Shown: piece after piece, positions 8,052 through 14,626 of the stretch
How the letters are laid out: each line of letters opens with the position of its first letter
Numbering within the stretch: the first letter of the stretch is position 1
Virus record (IMG/VR): IMGVR_UViG_3300037264_006454
Location: 1 to 42,358 of that record
Length of the DNA: 42,358 nt
Direction: 5' to 3' (one strand)
Origin: a virus
Translations under genes and position numbers: made by a program
The notes under the pieces: generated by a model
What the model saw: the letters and a program-made list of their open reading frames with translations, nothing else
Told to the model about the DNA's origin: nothing
The model's database searches: none

Positions 8052-8846
8052 ATGTTTGATAAGTACCAAGTCAAGCTCACCTTTGCCCGCAGCGTACTGG
8101 CAACCAACCCCTGCGATCCCAACGTCATGGACGTGCATATCCAAGACAAGCAGCGAAAGCTCATCTTGGAAAAGGGCGGGATCAACACCCAAATAAACAA
8201 GTACTTGGACGAGATCCAGATATCCAAGGAAAAGGGAGCTGAGGAAACCAGCCGCCTCATTGACCGGCTGGAGACGCTCATTGGGTACACGCTCTCTCCC
8301 GAGGAGCGCCAGGACGCCATCGCCGGCACGCTCACTTCCTTGAAGGAGACCTTCGAGGAAATGGACGTGAAGGGAACGACCATCTTCTTCTGGGACAAGA
8401 AGGCGGATCGGCCGTGTCTGGGCTCGCACATGATCAAGGGCTACTTGAAGGCCGCGGCCGAGGCCATTGGGCGGACGCTGCCGACGAAGCACGGGACCGT
8501 GCTGCACTCGATCTCGTACACCCAGTCACTGATCAACCAGCATGTGAGTTGTGTGGAGGAGTTCATAACCTTCGACAGAGATATCGTGCGCAAAGAGGAC
8601 GGGACCACGGACTACCTGCAGCGGTCGCTACGGGCAATGACAGCCAAGGGCCCGCGGATCTCGCTAGCCAAGTCGGAGCAGGTCGCCGCCGGTGCAAAGC
8701 TGGAGTTCACTCTGCGGGTTATGCAGAACTCCCCCATCACCAAGGAGATTCTCTGCAAGCTGTTTGATTACGGGGAGCTGTCTGGTATCGGCCAGTGGCG
8801 CAACTCTGGGAGGGGTGCCTTCTCCTACGAACTGATGAAAGCCTAA
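8052..8846 (+). CDS. Unknown protein with a RAMP-like glycine loop (264 aa)
   Basis: A 264-residue soluble protein preceded by TAGGAGAACAC. Residues 1-110 are beta/alpha with a charged helix (KEKGAEETSRLIDRLETL). Around 110-135 there is a strand-helix block (TTIFFWDKKAD, GSHMIKGYLKAAAEAI). The C-terminus has KLFDYGELSGIGQWRNSGRG, resembling the glycine-rich loop that closes the ferredoxin-like fold of RAMP/Cas7-type RNA-binding proteins. This similarity is a motif impression only. It ends the accessory cluster just before a terminator hairpin, next to an AcrVA2-like gene, which makes a defence-related role worth testing. Confidence 0.6.
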   Translation: MFDKYQVKLTFARSVLATNPCDPNVMDVHIQDKQRKLILEKGGINTQINKYLDEIQISKEKGAEETSRLIDRLETLIGYTLSPEERQDAIAGTLTSLKETFEEMDVKGTTIFFWDKKADRPCLGSHMIKGYLKAAAEAIGRTLPTKHGTVLHSISYTQSLINQHVSCVEEFITFDRDIVRKEDGTTDYLQRSLRAMTAKGPRISLAKSEQVAAGAKLEFTLRVMQNSPITKEILCKLFDYGELSGIGQWRNSGRGAFSYELMKA

Positions 8847-8852
8847 TCTTGC

Positions 8853-8890
8853 AAAGCCCCGGTAGCTGGATATGCTATCGGGGCTTTCTT
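8853..8890 (+). terminator. Intrinsic terminator after the 264-aa gene
   Basis: AAAGCCCCGGTAGC pairs with GCTATCGGGGCTTT across a seven-base loop and is followed by CTT. The peptidase gene begins 15 bases further on. Confidence 0.85.
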
Positions 8891-8904
8891 ACAAAGGAGA
8901 CCCC

Positions 8905-10203
8905 ATGAAACTGATTCTACTTGGTTTGCTGCTATTGGTAGGGTGTAGCAAGCCTTCACCCTACGACATCAATGATCCCATTTTTTCTTACGCCAAGCAG
9001 GAGCGAGATGAGCTGGTGGCTGCCTGCGGTCCAGGCATCATCGCGGGTCAGAAGGGCGAGAACCACTGCACCTACCAGGTGGCAATGGACTCGTTGTTCT
9101 TTCAGCACCCTTCTCAGAAAACCGGACTCCTGCACGATCCGGATTGGGCCTACAGAGATGGCGTCGAGTGGGTTACGGCGTCGACCATGATTCCAGCACC
9201 CAACGTCTTCGATCTCAGAGAGCTGATGAAGAACGGGCAGCCCGAGATAAAGCAGCAGCAGTGCGGCGACTGTTGGGCCTGGGCGTCCCACCATGGCTAT
9301 GAGATATCACAGGCCGTACACGATGGGCTCGTCGTGGACAACTCCGTGCAGTCAGTATTGTCCTGCTCCAAGCAGGGTAGCTGCGGCGGCGGGTATATGT
9401 CGGCGGTTGATTTTATCCGTAATGGGCTGCCGCTCGAGGCGGGCTTTGCCTATCTCAATGGCACCACAGGCAAGTGCAAGTTCAATACGGCCGAGCTGAC
9501 CGCTGGCTGGGAACCCAAGATGGTAGGGACCCCCTACATTGGCTCGTCTCTGAACTACTCACGCTTCCTCAAAACGGATGACGGTTTTGCGGCAAAGCCC
9601 ACCGTTCAGGAGATGCGAGATATCTCCTTTCAGTGGAAGGCTCCGCTGGTCGTTACTGTGTCGGCTTACTCGGCCAGCGGTGACGGCATCGTTAACAGCT
9701 GCTCTGCGATCAACTCCGGCGGCAATCACATGGTCACCATCGTAGGATGGGATGACGAGAGCAGCCAGCTCAACGCGCACGTTTGGAATAGCTGGGGCAA
9801 GGCACACGGCAAAGACGGTGTCAGCAGAATCAAATGGGAGTGCGGGGCCGGCAAGCTGAACCGCGGGCTGGGCGTTTCTGCCAAAGTCGTGCAGTACAGA
9901 ACCGAGTGCAAAGTGCCGGTAGCGGCTATGGGCCCGGCCAAGCGTATGGTCATGCAAGGACTGTCGGTGAAGCTGGGCAAGAAGATGGCCGGCCAAACGT
10001 GCAAGTGGACGCCCTCGGAGGGGCTTTCTGACCCGAATGCTTGTGAGACGTTCGCCACGCCGTCGGTCAATACCGAGTACCACATGGTCGCAAGTAACGG
10101 TTGCGGTACGGCATCGACGATCACTCTCGTAGAGGTCTGGAGCCCAGGTGGTGGCCGGATCAACGACGAGGTCAAGACTCCGCATGGGACGGTGACGTTG
10201 TAG
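8905..10203 (+). CDS. Papain-like (C1A) cysteine peptidase, lipoprotein with PKD-like tail
   Basis: 432 residues from the ATG at 8905, with AAAGGAGA just upstream. Residues 1-14 are a lipoprotein signal ending LLVGC (Cys14), so the mature protein should be lipid-anchored, probably on the outer membrane since Ser follows the Cys. The catalytic set of papain is intact: Gln117 (oxyanion), Cys123 in CGDCWAWA, His275 in GGNHMVTIVGW and Asn295 in VWNSWG. Residues 154-163 (CSKQGSCGGG) match the conserved Cys/Gly stretch after the active site. Residues about 345-420 (KWTPSEGLSDP, NTEYHMVASNGCGTAS) look like a PKD/Ig-type beta-sandwich. Surface-exposed peptidases of this class are rare in phages; possible roles are superinfection exclusion or lysogenic conversion. 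A longer start at 8872 lies in the terminator and is rejected. Confidence 0.9.
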   Translation: MKLILLGLLLLVGCSKPSPYDINDPIFSYAKQERDELVAACGPGIIAGQKGENHCTYQVAMDSLFFQHPSQKTGLLHDPDWAYRDGVEWVTASTMIPAPNVFDLRELMKNGQPEIKQQQCGDCWAWASHHGYEISQAVHDGLVVDNSVQSVLSCSKQGSCGGGYMSAVDFIRNGLPLEAGFAYLNGTTGKCKFNTAELTAGWEPKMVGTPYIGSSLNYSRFLKTDDGFAAKPTVQEMRDISFQWKAPLVVTVSAYSASGDGIVNSCSAINSGGNHMVTIVGWDDESSQLNAHVWNSWGKAHGKDGVSRIKWECGAGKLNRGLGVSAKVVQYRTECKVPVAAMGPAKRMVMQGLSVKLGKKMAGQTCKWTPSEGLSDPNACETFATPSVNTEYHMVASNGCGTASTITLVEVWSPGGGRINDEVKTPHGTVTL

Positions 10204-11048
10204 TGGTAGGGCACGGTAATGAACGGCTCGGTAGTGTGGCGGCAAGGCCACGTTTCGTGAAGTATCGCCACGTGTTGGCATGGCGGCGTTCAGCAAGGCC
10301 TCGCACGGGTATAGTGGCGCGCTGTCTAAGCAAAGGTGAGGTCCCGTAACTTTAGGTGTAGTGGAGTCCGGTAACGGTTCAGTTCGGTGGCGTCCCTCTT
10401 CGTATTGTTCCGGTAATGTTGAGTCAGGTTTGGTGGTGTTGTGTGGCGGTGTGGAACGGTATGGTTCGGTGGCGGTCTAGCACGGTCCCGTCGTGTAACG
10501 GCATCGCTATGCCCCGTAGGGCAACGTGCGATGGCATAGTACTGCCTAGTCCAGTTGAGGCAATGCGTAGTTGGGTTAAGTGTGGGTCTGGCGTGGCGCC
10601 GCACTATTGGGCTCTGCACTGGTGAAGTCACGTTGAGTACAGTCGTGTGGTGGTACGGTATCGACTGCCTGGCGTCGTGAGGGTTTAGTATTGTCGAGTC
10701 TAGTGACGGGTCTGGCGCAGTCAAGTTAGGCTTAGTGGCGGTGTTGCAGAGCCTCGAAGAGCAAAGTGGCGGCTTCGTGAAGCACGGTCGAGTACCGCTG
10801 GGCGGTGGTATGGTCCGGTTGTGTAAGGCTTTGCTACGGCGAAGTATCGCCTGGCCAGGCAATGTGGGGCCATGGTTCTGCGTGGTGCAATACAGTCTTG
10901 TGAAGTGAGGGTGAGGCAGGGTGAGGAAACGTGCTGTGATGGTTTGGCATGGCACAGTACTGTTAAGTGAGGGTGAAGTTCGGCAAAGCGTGGTTAAGCG
11001 GCGCTGTGTGCCGGTTTTGTGGTGCCGGGCTGAGTAGCGCTCCGTGAC
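10204..11048 (+). repeat. Degenerate pentamer array (Y-N-N-N-G), about 845 bases, no gene
   Basis: From the peptidase stop to the terminator at 11051 the plus strand parses almost without break into five-base words. Each word begins with T or C and ends with G, with occasional six- or seven-base words ending GG. A clear run is TGTGG AACGG TATGG TTCGG at 10450-10469. The three middle bases vary freely, so this is not a simple satellite. The plus strand is G- and T-rich; the minus strand therefore has C about every five bases. Plus-strand frames are full of TAG stops. The array lies exactly where the rightward accessory operon and the leftward helicase operon converge, and a plus-strand terminator closes it. 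It may be a long non-coding RNA, a Rho-type or roadblock termination zone for leftward transcripts, or a phased protein-binding site. I know no described element of this kind. Confidence 0.75.
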
Positions 11049-11050
11049 CA

Positions 11051-11082
11051 AGAGGCCCTCCCACCCGGGTCGGCCTCTTTTT
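11051..11082 (+). terminator. Intrinsic terminator closing the pentamer array
   Basis: AGAGGCC pairs with GGCCTCT around a GC-rich interior that contains CACCCGGGT, and a run of five T follows. A rightward transcript through the pentamer array would end here. Confidence 0.75.
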
Positions 11083-11111
11083 AGCCCTGGCGCTGGCGGA
11101 GCCCGGAAATT

Positions 11112-11119
11112 GGTATAAG
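11112..11119 (+). promoter_or_regulatory. Candidate promoter element GGTATAAG before a 39-codon ORF
   Basis: TATAAG at 11114-11119 is preceded by TTGG. It is the same word found before ssb and before the small operon at 20599. An ATG with GGAGAG upstream follows 21 bases later. Confidence 0.35.
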
Positions 11120-11139
11120 TAGAGTGGAGAGTAAATAAC

Positions 11140-11259
11140 ATGCTCACATCCACGTTGCCGATACCTACGGCCGCTGCTGCGGATATACACGCGGTTTCCA
11201 AGCGCACATTCACCGTAGAGAGCTCCCCAAGAAGCTGTAATCAGCGGGGAGCAAATTGA
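11140..11259 (+). CDS. Possible small ORF (39 aa)
   Basis: A 39-codon reading frame starting MLTSTLPIPT, with GGAGAG seven bases before the ATG and a TATAAG element 21 bases before it. It is Ala/Thr/Ser-rich with no recognised domain. It occupies most of the remaining gap between the array terminator and the leftward operon, so it could be a real peptide gene or just leader sequence. The tail end includes inverted repeats (GCTCCCC with GGGGAGC at about 11222-11252, and GCCCGAAAGGGC at about 11262-11273) that may serve the leftward operon as a weak terminator. Confidence 0.3.
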   Translation: MLTSTLPIPTAAAADIHAVSKRTFTVESSPRSCNQRGAN

Positions 11260-11280
11260 GGCGCCCGAAAGGGCTGAAAT

Positions 11281-11613
11281 TTAGTATTTACGGGGGGCCT
11301 GGTAGACCGTCAGCAGGCGAACGACCTTGCTGATGTAGTCATCAAGCTGAGAGGTTGGCAGTGTGCGGTAATGGTTCGTGCCGATATCCACTATCATGCT
11401 TCTCAGGTGCAAGAGCGCACCCATGTCGCATTCGGGTGGATCTGGGTACTTTATTGGGTATCTGAGGGCTATGGCCAGGGACATCTCCAGGACGCCGTAG
11501 CACTCCACAAAGCCTCTGACGCTGTCTATACAACAGCAGTGCGGGATCAACCGCATGGTCGATCGTTGAAGGTCTCTGATAAGCTCTACTTCGTTGAAAA
11601 GCTTTCTGACCAT
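11281..11613 (-). CDS. Unknown small protein (110 aa), last gene of the helicase operon
   Basis: A 110-residue helical-looking protein. It has a cluster of three Cys at residues 26-28 (PHCCCIDS) and further Cys at 38 and 63, a pattern that might bind a metal but matches no motif I know. No membrane segment is evident. It begins three bases after the helicase stop in the same direction, so it is translationally coupled. It is the last gene before the pentamer array. Confidence 0.6.
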   Translation of the reverse strand: MVRKLFNEVELIRDLQRSTMRLIPHCCCIDSVRGFVECYGVLEMSLAIALRYPIKYPDPPECDMGALLHLRSMIVDIGTNHYRTLPTSQLDDYISKVVRLLTVYQAPRKY

Positions 11614-11616
11614 CCA

Positions 11617-13311
11617 CTACATTTTAGCAAACTTGCGGCCTGCCAGGTAGAGGGGGATGCCAACGGCTGCAGCCGCGCCAAGCATTTTGAGCTTGCTCAT
11701 GGGCTGCGGCGCTGGCGCAACAGACTGGGCACGCTCAGCTGTCGGGGCCTTTGGCTGGAAGAACGACTGATCGTACTTACCAGGCTTGCCTTTGAGCAGG
11801 CCGCGGAACTGGGAGTTGAGCTCGTTCTTACGTTCAGCCACACCGTATATCCATTTATCGATGCCCTGGTCCTCGTGACCGAATAGTTTCTTTGCGCTCG
11901 ACAGCAACCCAGGCTTGTCTGGTGTAGACACGTAGCGTTTTACCTTCACATCCTTCACAGTGGAACCAAGACGTCGCACTCTGGCCTCGGCTTGCTCGAT
12001 CCGCTCGGGGTTGTAGTGTCCTTCGGCGAGTTGCATGAGGTTGACGTCTTTGAGGTCGAGGCCCTCTGCTCCGGCTCCGGAGATGAGGAGCACTCTTTTT
12101 TTACTACTCTGGAAATCCTTGAGGGCTTCTTCTCGCTCTTTGGAGGAGCTGCCTTCATTTCCTGTTCCATAGAATTTGGAGTAGTCCATTCCCTTAGCTT
12201 TGAGGCCCTTTTCAATGGCAGATAGCTGACCGGTGAGCAGGTTGCCAAAGATGACGGTCTTGTGTTTTGGGTTGGCGCCCAGGTGCTTCTCAGCGTCTTC
12301 GACCATGGCCTTTACCTTGGGAGAGTACTCTCCCGGGTTCTGCTTCTGGAGCTGCCTCGAGAGAACGCCTGGGTCAGTCGAGATCTGGCGTGCTTGCATG
12401 AGCTTACCAAAGGCGGCGCTGGCCTCCCTCTGCCCCACGGGTATGTTGTAGCGGATCTTCCACCGCGTAATCGGGTCAACGGAGCTCATGGTAAAATCGT
12501 AGATGCGGCGCTGCTCCGTGCTCATAGGAGTTTCCACGGTCTCCACCGTCTTCTTGGGCAAGGAGCTCGCGATATCTTCGTGGGAGAGGAAATCAACTTT
12601 GTTGCGCAGGTACTTGCCCAGCTGATCCGAGTGCTTCAGAGCCTTGGGGGACTCCTTGCCAAAGAAACTCTTGGTGGACTTGCCAACAAAGCGCTTCGTA
12701 AACTCTTCCTTGGTGCCCAGCTCGTGGCCGTGTTCACCGTAAGTCACATCCAGCAGGGGCACGACATCGCCAGGCTCGTTATTGACGATGGAGCCGGTGA
12801 GCGTGATCGCGCCCTTGACCTTGCCACGCAGCCTCTTCAGCTGCTTGTAGGTCGCGCCCTCTGTCCCGCGGGCCCGGTGGATCTCGTCCATGATCAGCGT
12901 ATCGGCGCCAGTGTCGGCGAGAATCTTGTCCCCGTGGGAGCGGAAGAGATCGTAGCTGATGATGTTGTAGTCGGCGTCAGACTTGTCGCCGATTTGCTTT
13001 GAGTCCTTCTCACCTTTGGGGCCGTAGGTACTGTACGACGAGTCAGTAAACTGTTTGATGCCCTTCTCGGTGAAGTTGCTACGAAGGGCGGCTGGCACGA
13101 CCACGATCGCGCGGTTAGCTTTGCCCTTGGCTTTTAAGTTCTCGAAGGCGGCGATTCCGGAGAGGGTCTTACCGGATCCGGTCGCATGGGCGACGAGCAT
13201 GCTGCCGTCGTTCTCCTCAGTGCGTTTGACCACGCGCTTTTGATGGTCAGTCAGCTTTACGCTGGACTTCAGGCGGGCCCGCTTCTCAAAGGCTGCCAGG
13301 AAGGTGGTCAC
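11617..13311 (-). CDS. SNF2-like superfamily 2 helicase with tag and C-terminal hydrophobic segment
   Basis: 564 residues from the GTG at 13311 (GTGTGA overlap with the 56-aa gene). It starts with the shared tag, here TTFLAAFEKRARLK. Helicase motifs follow: Q-like LTDHQKRVV at 20-28, Walker A GSGKT at 45-49, DEIH at 142-145, motif III LTGS at 171-174, motif V GAEGLDLKDVNL, and motif VI ERIEQAEARVRRLGS. This is the SNF2 type of dsDNA translocase rather than a replicative helicase. A Pro/Ala linker precedes a C-terminal stretch (MLGAAAAVGIPLYLAG) that looks membrane-seeking, followed by RKFAKM. A longer start at 13371 lies inside the upstream gene in another frame and is rejected. A role in injected DNA handling or protection, like the packaged DarB helicase of P1, is an inference. 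Confidence 0.88.
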   Translation of the reverse strand: MTTFLAAFEKRARLKSSVKLTDHQKRVVKRTEENDGSMLVAHATGSGKTLSGIAAFENLKAKGKANRAIVVVPAALRSNFTEKGIKQFTDSSYSTYGPKGEKDSKQIGDKSDADYNIISYDLFRSHGDKILADTGADTLIMDEIHRARGTEGATYKQLKRLRGKVKGAITLTGSIVNNEPGDVVPLLDVTYGEHGHELGTKEEFTKRFVGKSTKSFFGKESPKALKHSDQLGKYLRNKVDFLSHEDIASSLPKKTVETVETPMSTEQRRIYDFTMSSVDPITRWKIRYNIPVGQREASAAFGKLMQARQISTDPGVLSRQLQKQNPGEYSPKVKAMVEDAEKHLGANPKHKTVIFGNLLTGQLSAIEKGLKAKGMDYSKFYGTGNEGSSSKEREEALKDFQSSKKRVLLISGAGAEGLDLKDVNLMQLAEGHYNPERIEQAEARVRRLGSTVKDVKVKRYVSTPDKPGLLSSAKKLFGHEDQGIDKWIYGVAERKNELNSQFRGLLKGKPGKYDQSFFQPKAPTAERAQSVAPAPQPMSKLKMLGAAAAVGIPLYLAGRKFAKM

Positions 13312-13478
13312 ACGCTTTCCCCGCAGAGCTTCACACGGCCGTCGTGAGCGTCGTAGGCCACGTCTCCGCAAGCCTCCTCAACCTGGACGCGGCCGTCTTC
13401 AGCAACGACGTCCACTTGGGCGTTGCCGTAGCTGGCACGGATCTCCTGAAGGCGCGTGATGAGGGTGTCAATGTCCAT
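13308..13478 (-). CDS. Small acidic protein (56 aa)
   Basis: A 56-residue acidic protein, MDIDTLITRLQEIRASYG at the start and VKLCGESV at the end, with two Cys. Its ATG overlaps the end of the DUF5661-type gene and its stop overlaps the helicase GTG (GTGTGA), so it is translationally coupled on both sides. It does not carry the tag. The middle (NAQVDVVAEDGRVQVEEA) reads like the small beta-strand proteins often found in phages. Function unknown. Confidence 0.7.
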   Translation of the reverse strand: MDIDTLITRLQEIRASYGNAQVDVVAEDGRVQVEEACGDVAYDAHDGRVKLCGESV

Positions 13479-13698
13479 GTTCCATCTTCTTCAGTTTGGA
13501 ATAGTACTTGGGGTCTTCTTTGAGATGGTCGAGCGCGATCTCTTTGGCTAGCACCTTGCTACCGGTGTGCTCCTTCTCTACGCTTCCGCCCATCGCCAGT
13601 TGCTTCGGGTCTGCATCAGCGTAGTCAAGCTTGTCACCCAGGCCGCCGTGGACGAGGTCTTTGCGAGCTCGCTTTTCGAAGCCGGTCCAGAAGCTCAT
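13468..13698 (-). CDS. Tagged DUF5661-like protein (76 aa)
   Basis: A 76-residue protein with the shared tag MSFWTGFEKRARKD, then a DUF5661-like domain: GGLGDKLDYADADPKQLAMG, VEKEHTGSKVLAKEIALDHL and EDPKYYSKLKKME. DUF5661 proteins are small, of unknown function, and widespread in bacteria and phages, often as the C-terminal part of larger proteins. The tag plus domain arrangement suggests a ready-made domain joined to a delivery peptide. It overlaps both neighbours by a few bases. Confidence 0.75.
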   Translation of the reverse strand: MSFWTGFEKRARKDLVHGGLGDKLDYADADPKQLAMGGSVEKEHTGSKVLAKEIALDHLKEDPKYYSKLKKMEHGH

Positions 13699-14396
13699 TT
13701 GTGCACGTTCACGGTTACGCCCTTGGCCTCAGCTGGCTTGGGCTTTGGTTTAGCTTTCGGCTTCTTCTCTTCCGGAGGCGGAGCCGACTGCTCCACATCC
13801 TCTACTCCGGGCAGGCCCTGGGCATCGAGAACGGGCTTACCCTTCTCGTCGATCGCGGGCTGCGTGGGGTTCATACCCTCGTCCATGCTCTCGACCGATT
13901 GCGAAGCCATCTCCTGGTCGCGCTGCTCCCAGGCCCGCACTACTCCGGGAGCGTCCCAGAGGCTGCAGCACATGCGAGGGGTCACATCGAGCAGCATCTC
14001 GGGGTTCGTGCAAAAACCTTTCTTCATCTTCTTGTCCAGGATACGGACGAAGGAGCAGTTGCCGCAGTTGGCGCCCTCCACATCCGAAGGAAGGGTCACG
14101 AGATCAGCGGCCTGAGCTCGCTGCATGGCCTCGGGGCTCATGGGGTCCACGCCGCCCTGGGCGTTGAACTTCATGATAGGGCTGACGTCCTCAGCCATCT
14201 CCGCACGCTTGGTGAAACCGTCTAGGAAGGAGGCGTGCTTTTCAACGCCAGCTTTGCGCTCGAGCTCCTGCTCCTCGTCAGACTCCTGGTCTTCCTGCTC
14301 GAAGGTCTCACGGGCCTCATGCTTGTCGAGGAGCTCTTTGAGCTCTCCTTTGGTTGCACCGTCAGCTTGCTTTTTGAAGCCTGTCCAGAAATTCAT
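13695..14396 (-). CDS. Tagged protein with second internal tag and Cys cluster (233 aa)
   Basis: 233 residues. It starts MNFWTGFKKQADGATK, continues with a highly acidic helix (EQEDQESDEEQELERK), and then has a second copy of the tag at about 54-66 (ASFLDGFTKRAEMA). Around 105-150 is a Cys motif, CGNCSFV, then GFCTNPEML and MCCSLW, five Cys in a pattern reminiscent of small iron-sulfur or zinc domains such as high-potential iron-sulfur proteins. The C-terminal 70 residues are Pro/Lys-rich and look disordered. The two tags suggest fusion of two tagged proteins or a processed precursor. It lies in the tagged gene train immediately after the polymerase. Confidence 0.7.
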   Translation of the reverse strand: MNFWTGFKKQADGATKGELKELLDKHEARETFEQEDQESDEEQELERKAGVEKHASFLDGFTKRAEMAEDVSPIMKFNAQGGVDPMSPEAMQRAQAADLVTLPSDVEGANCGNCSFVRILDKKMKKGFCTNPEMLLDVTPRMCCSLWDAPGVVRAWEQRDQEMASQSVESMDEGMNPTQPAIDEKGKPVLDAQGLPGVEDVEQSAPPPEEKKPKAKPKPKPAEAKGVTVNVHK

Positions 14397-14626
14397 CTCG
14401 ACTCCTTACGTGGTACAGAAAGCCTGTGGAAGTTGTCTTCGAGTTCTTTACGTGTTTTGGAACCAGCGACGGCCGGAACGTGCCTATTGTGTAGACTCCG
14501 GCCGTGCCTTCCTTCTAAATCCATGATGTGCTCATGCCGATCGATCTTGTCCCAGGTTCGGAAATGGCCACGGCCACCAACTGAAGCCCGCTTCTCGAAG
14601 CCCGCCCAGAAGTTAGTACTTTCCAT
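14393..14626 (-). CDS. Tagged basic protein (77 aa) directly after the RNA polymerase
   Basis: 77 residues from the ATG at 14626, which lies 14 bases inside the polymerase gene end. It starts MESTNFWAGFEKRASVGG, the shared tag with three extra residues. The rest is rich in His and Arg (HFRTWDKIDRHEHIMDLEGR) and probably binds nucleic acid or metal, though no family is recognised. I chose this start because it puts the tag at the N-terminus as in the other members. The longer frame start at 14713 lies deep inside the polymerase gene. Confidence 0.7.
   Translation of the reverse strand: MESTNFWAGFEKRASVGGRGHFRTWDKIDRHEHIMDLEGRHGRSLHNRHVPAVAGSKTRKELEDNFHRLSVPRKESR

Noticed and set aside
9559-10296. 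245-codon minus-strand frame over the peptidase gene
   Set aside because: Opposite strand of a gene with intact catalytic residues and lipobox; composition is antisense-like.
10326-11213. Long minus-strand open frame (295 codons) across the pentamer array
   Set aside because: Thr/Pro/His/Arg-rich sequence follows directly from the periodic base composition, has no domain, lacks a convincing start site and would cross the plus-strand terminator. The openness is notable but explained mostly by few TTA/CTA/TCA words.
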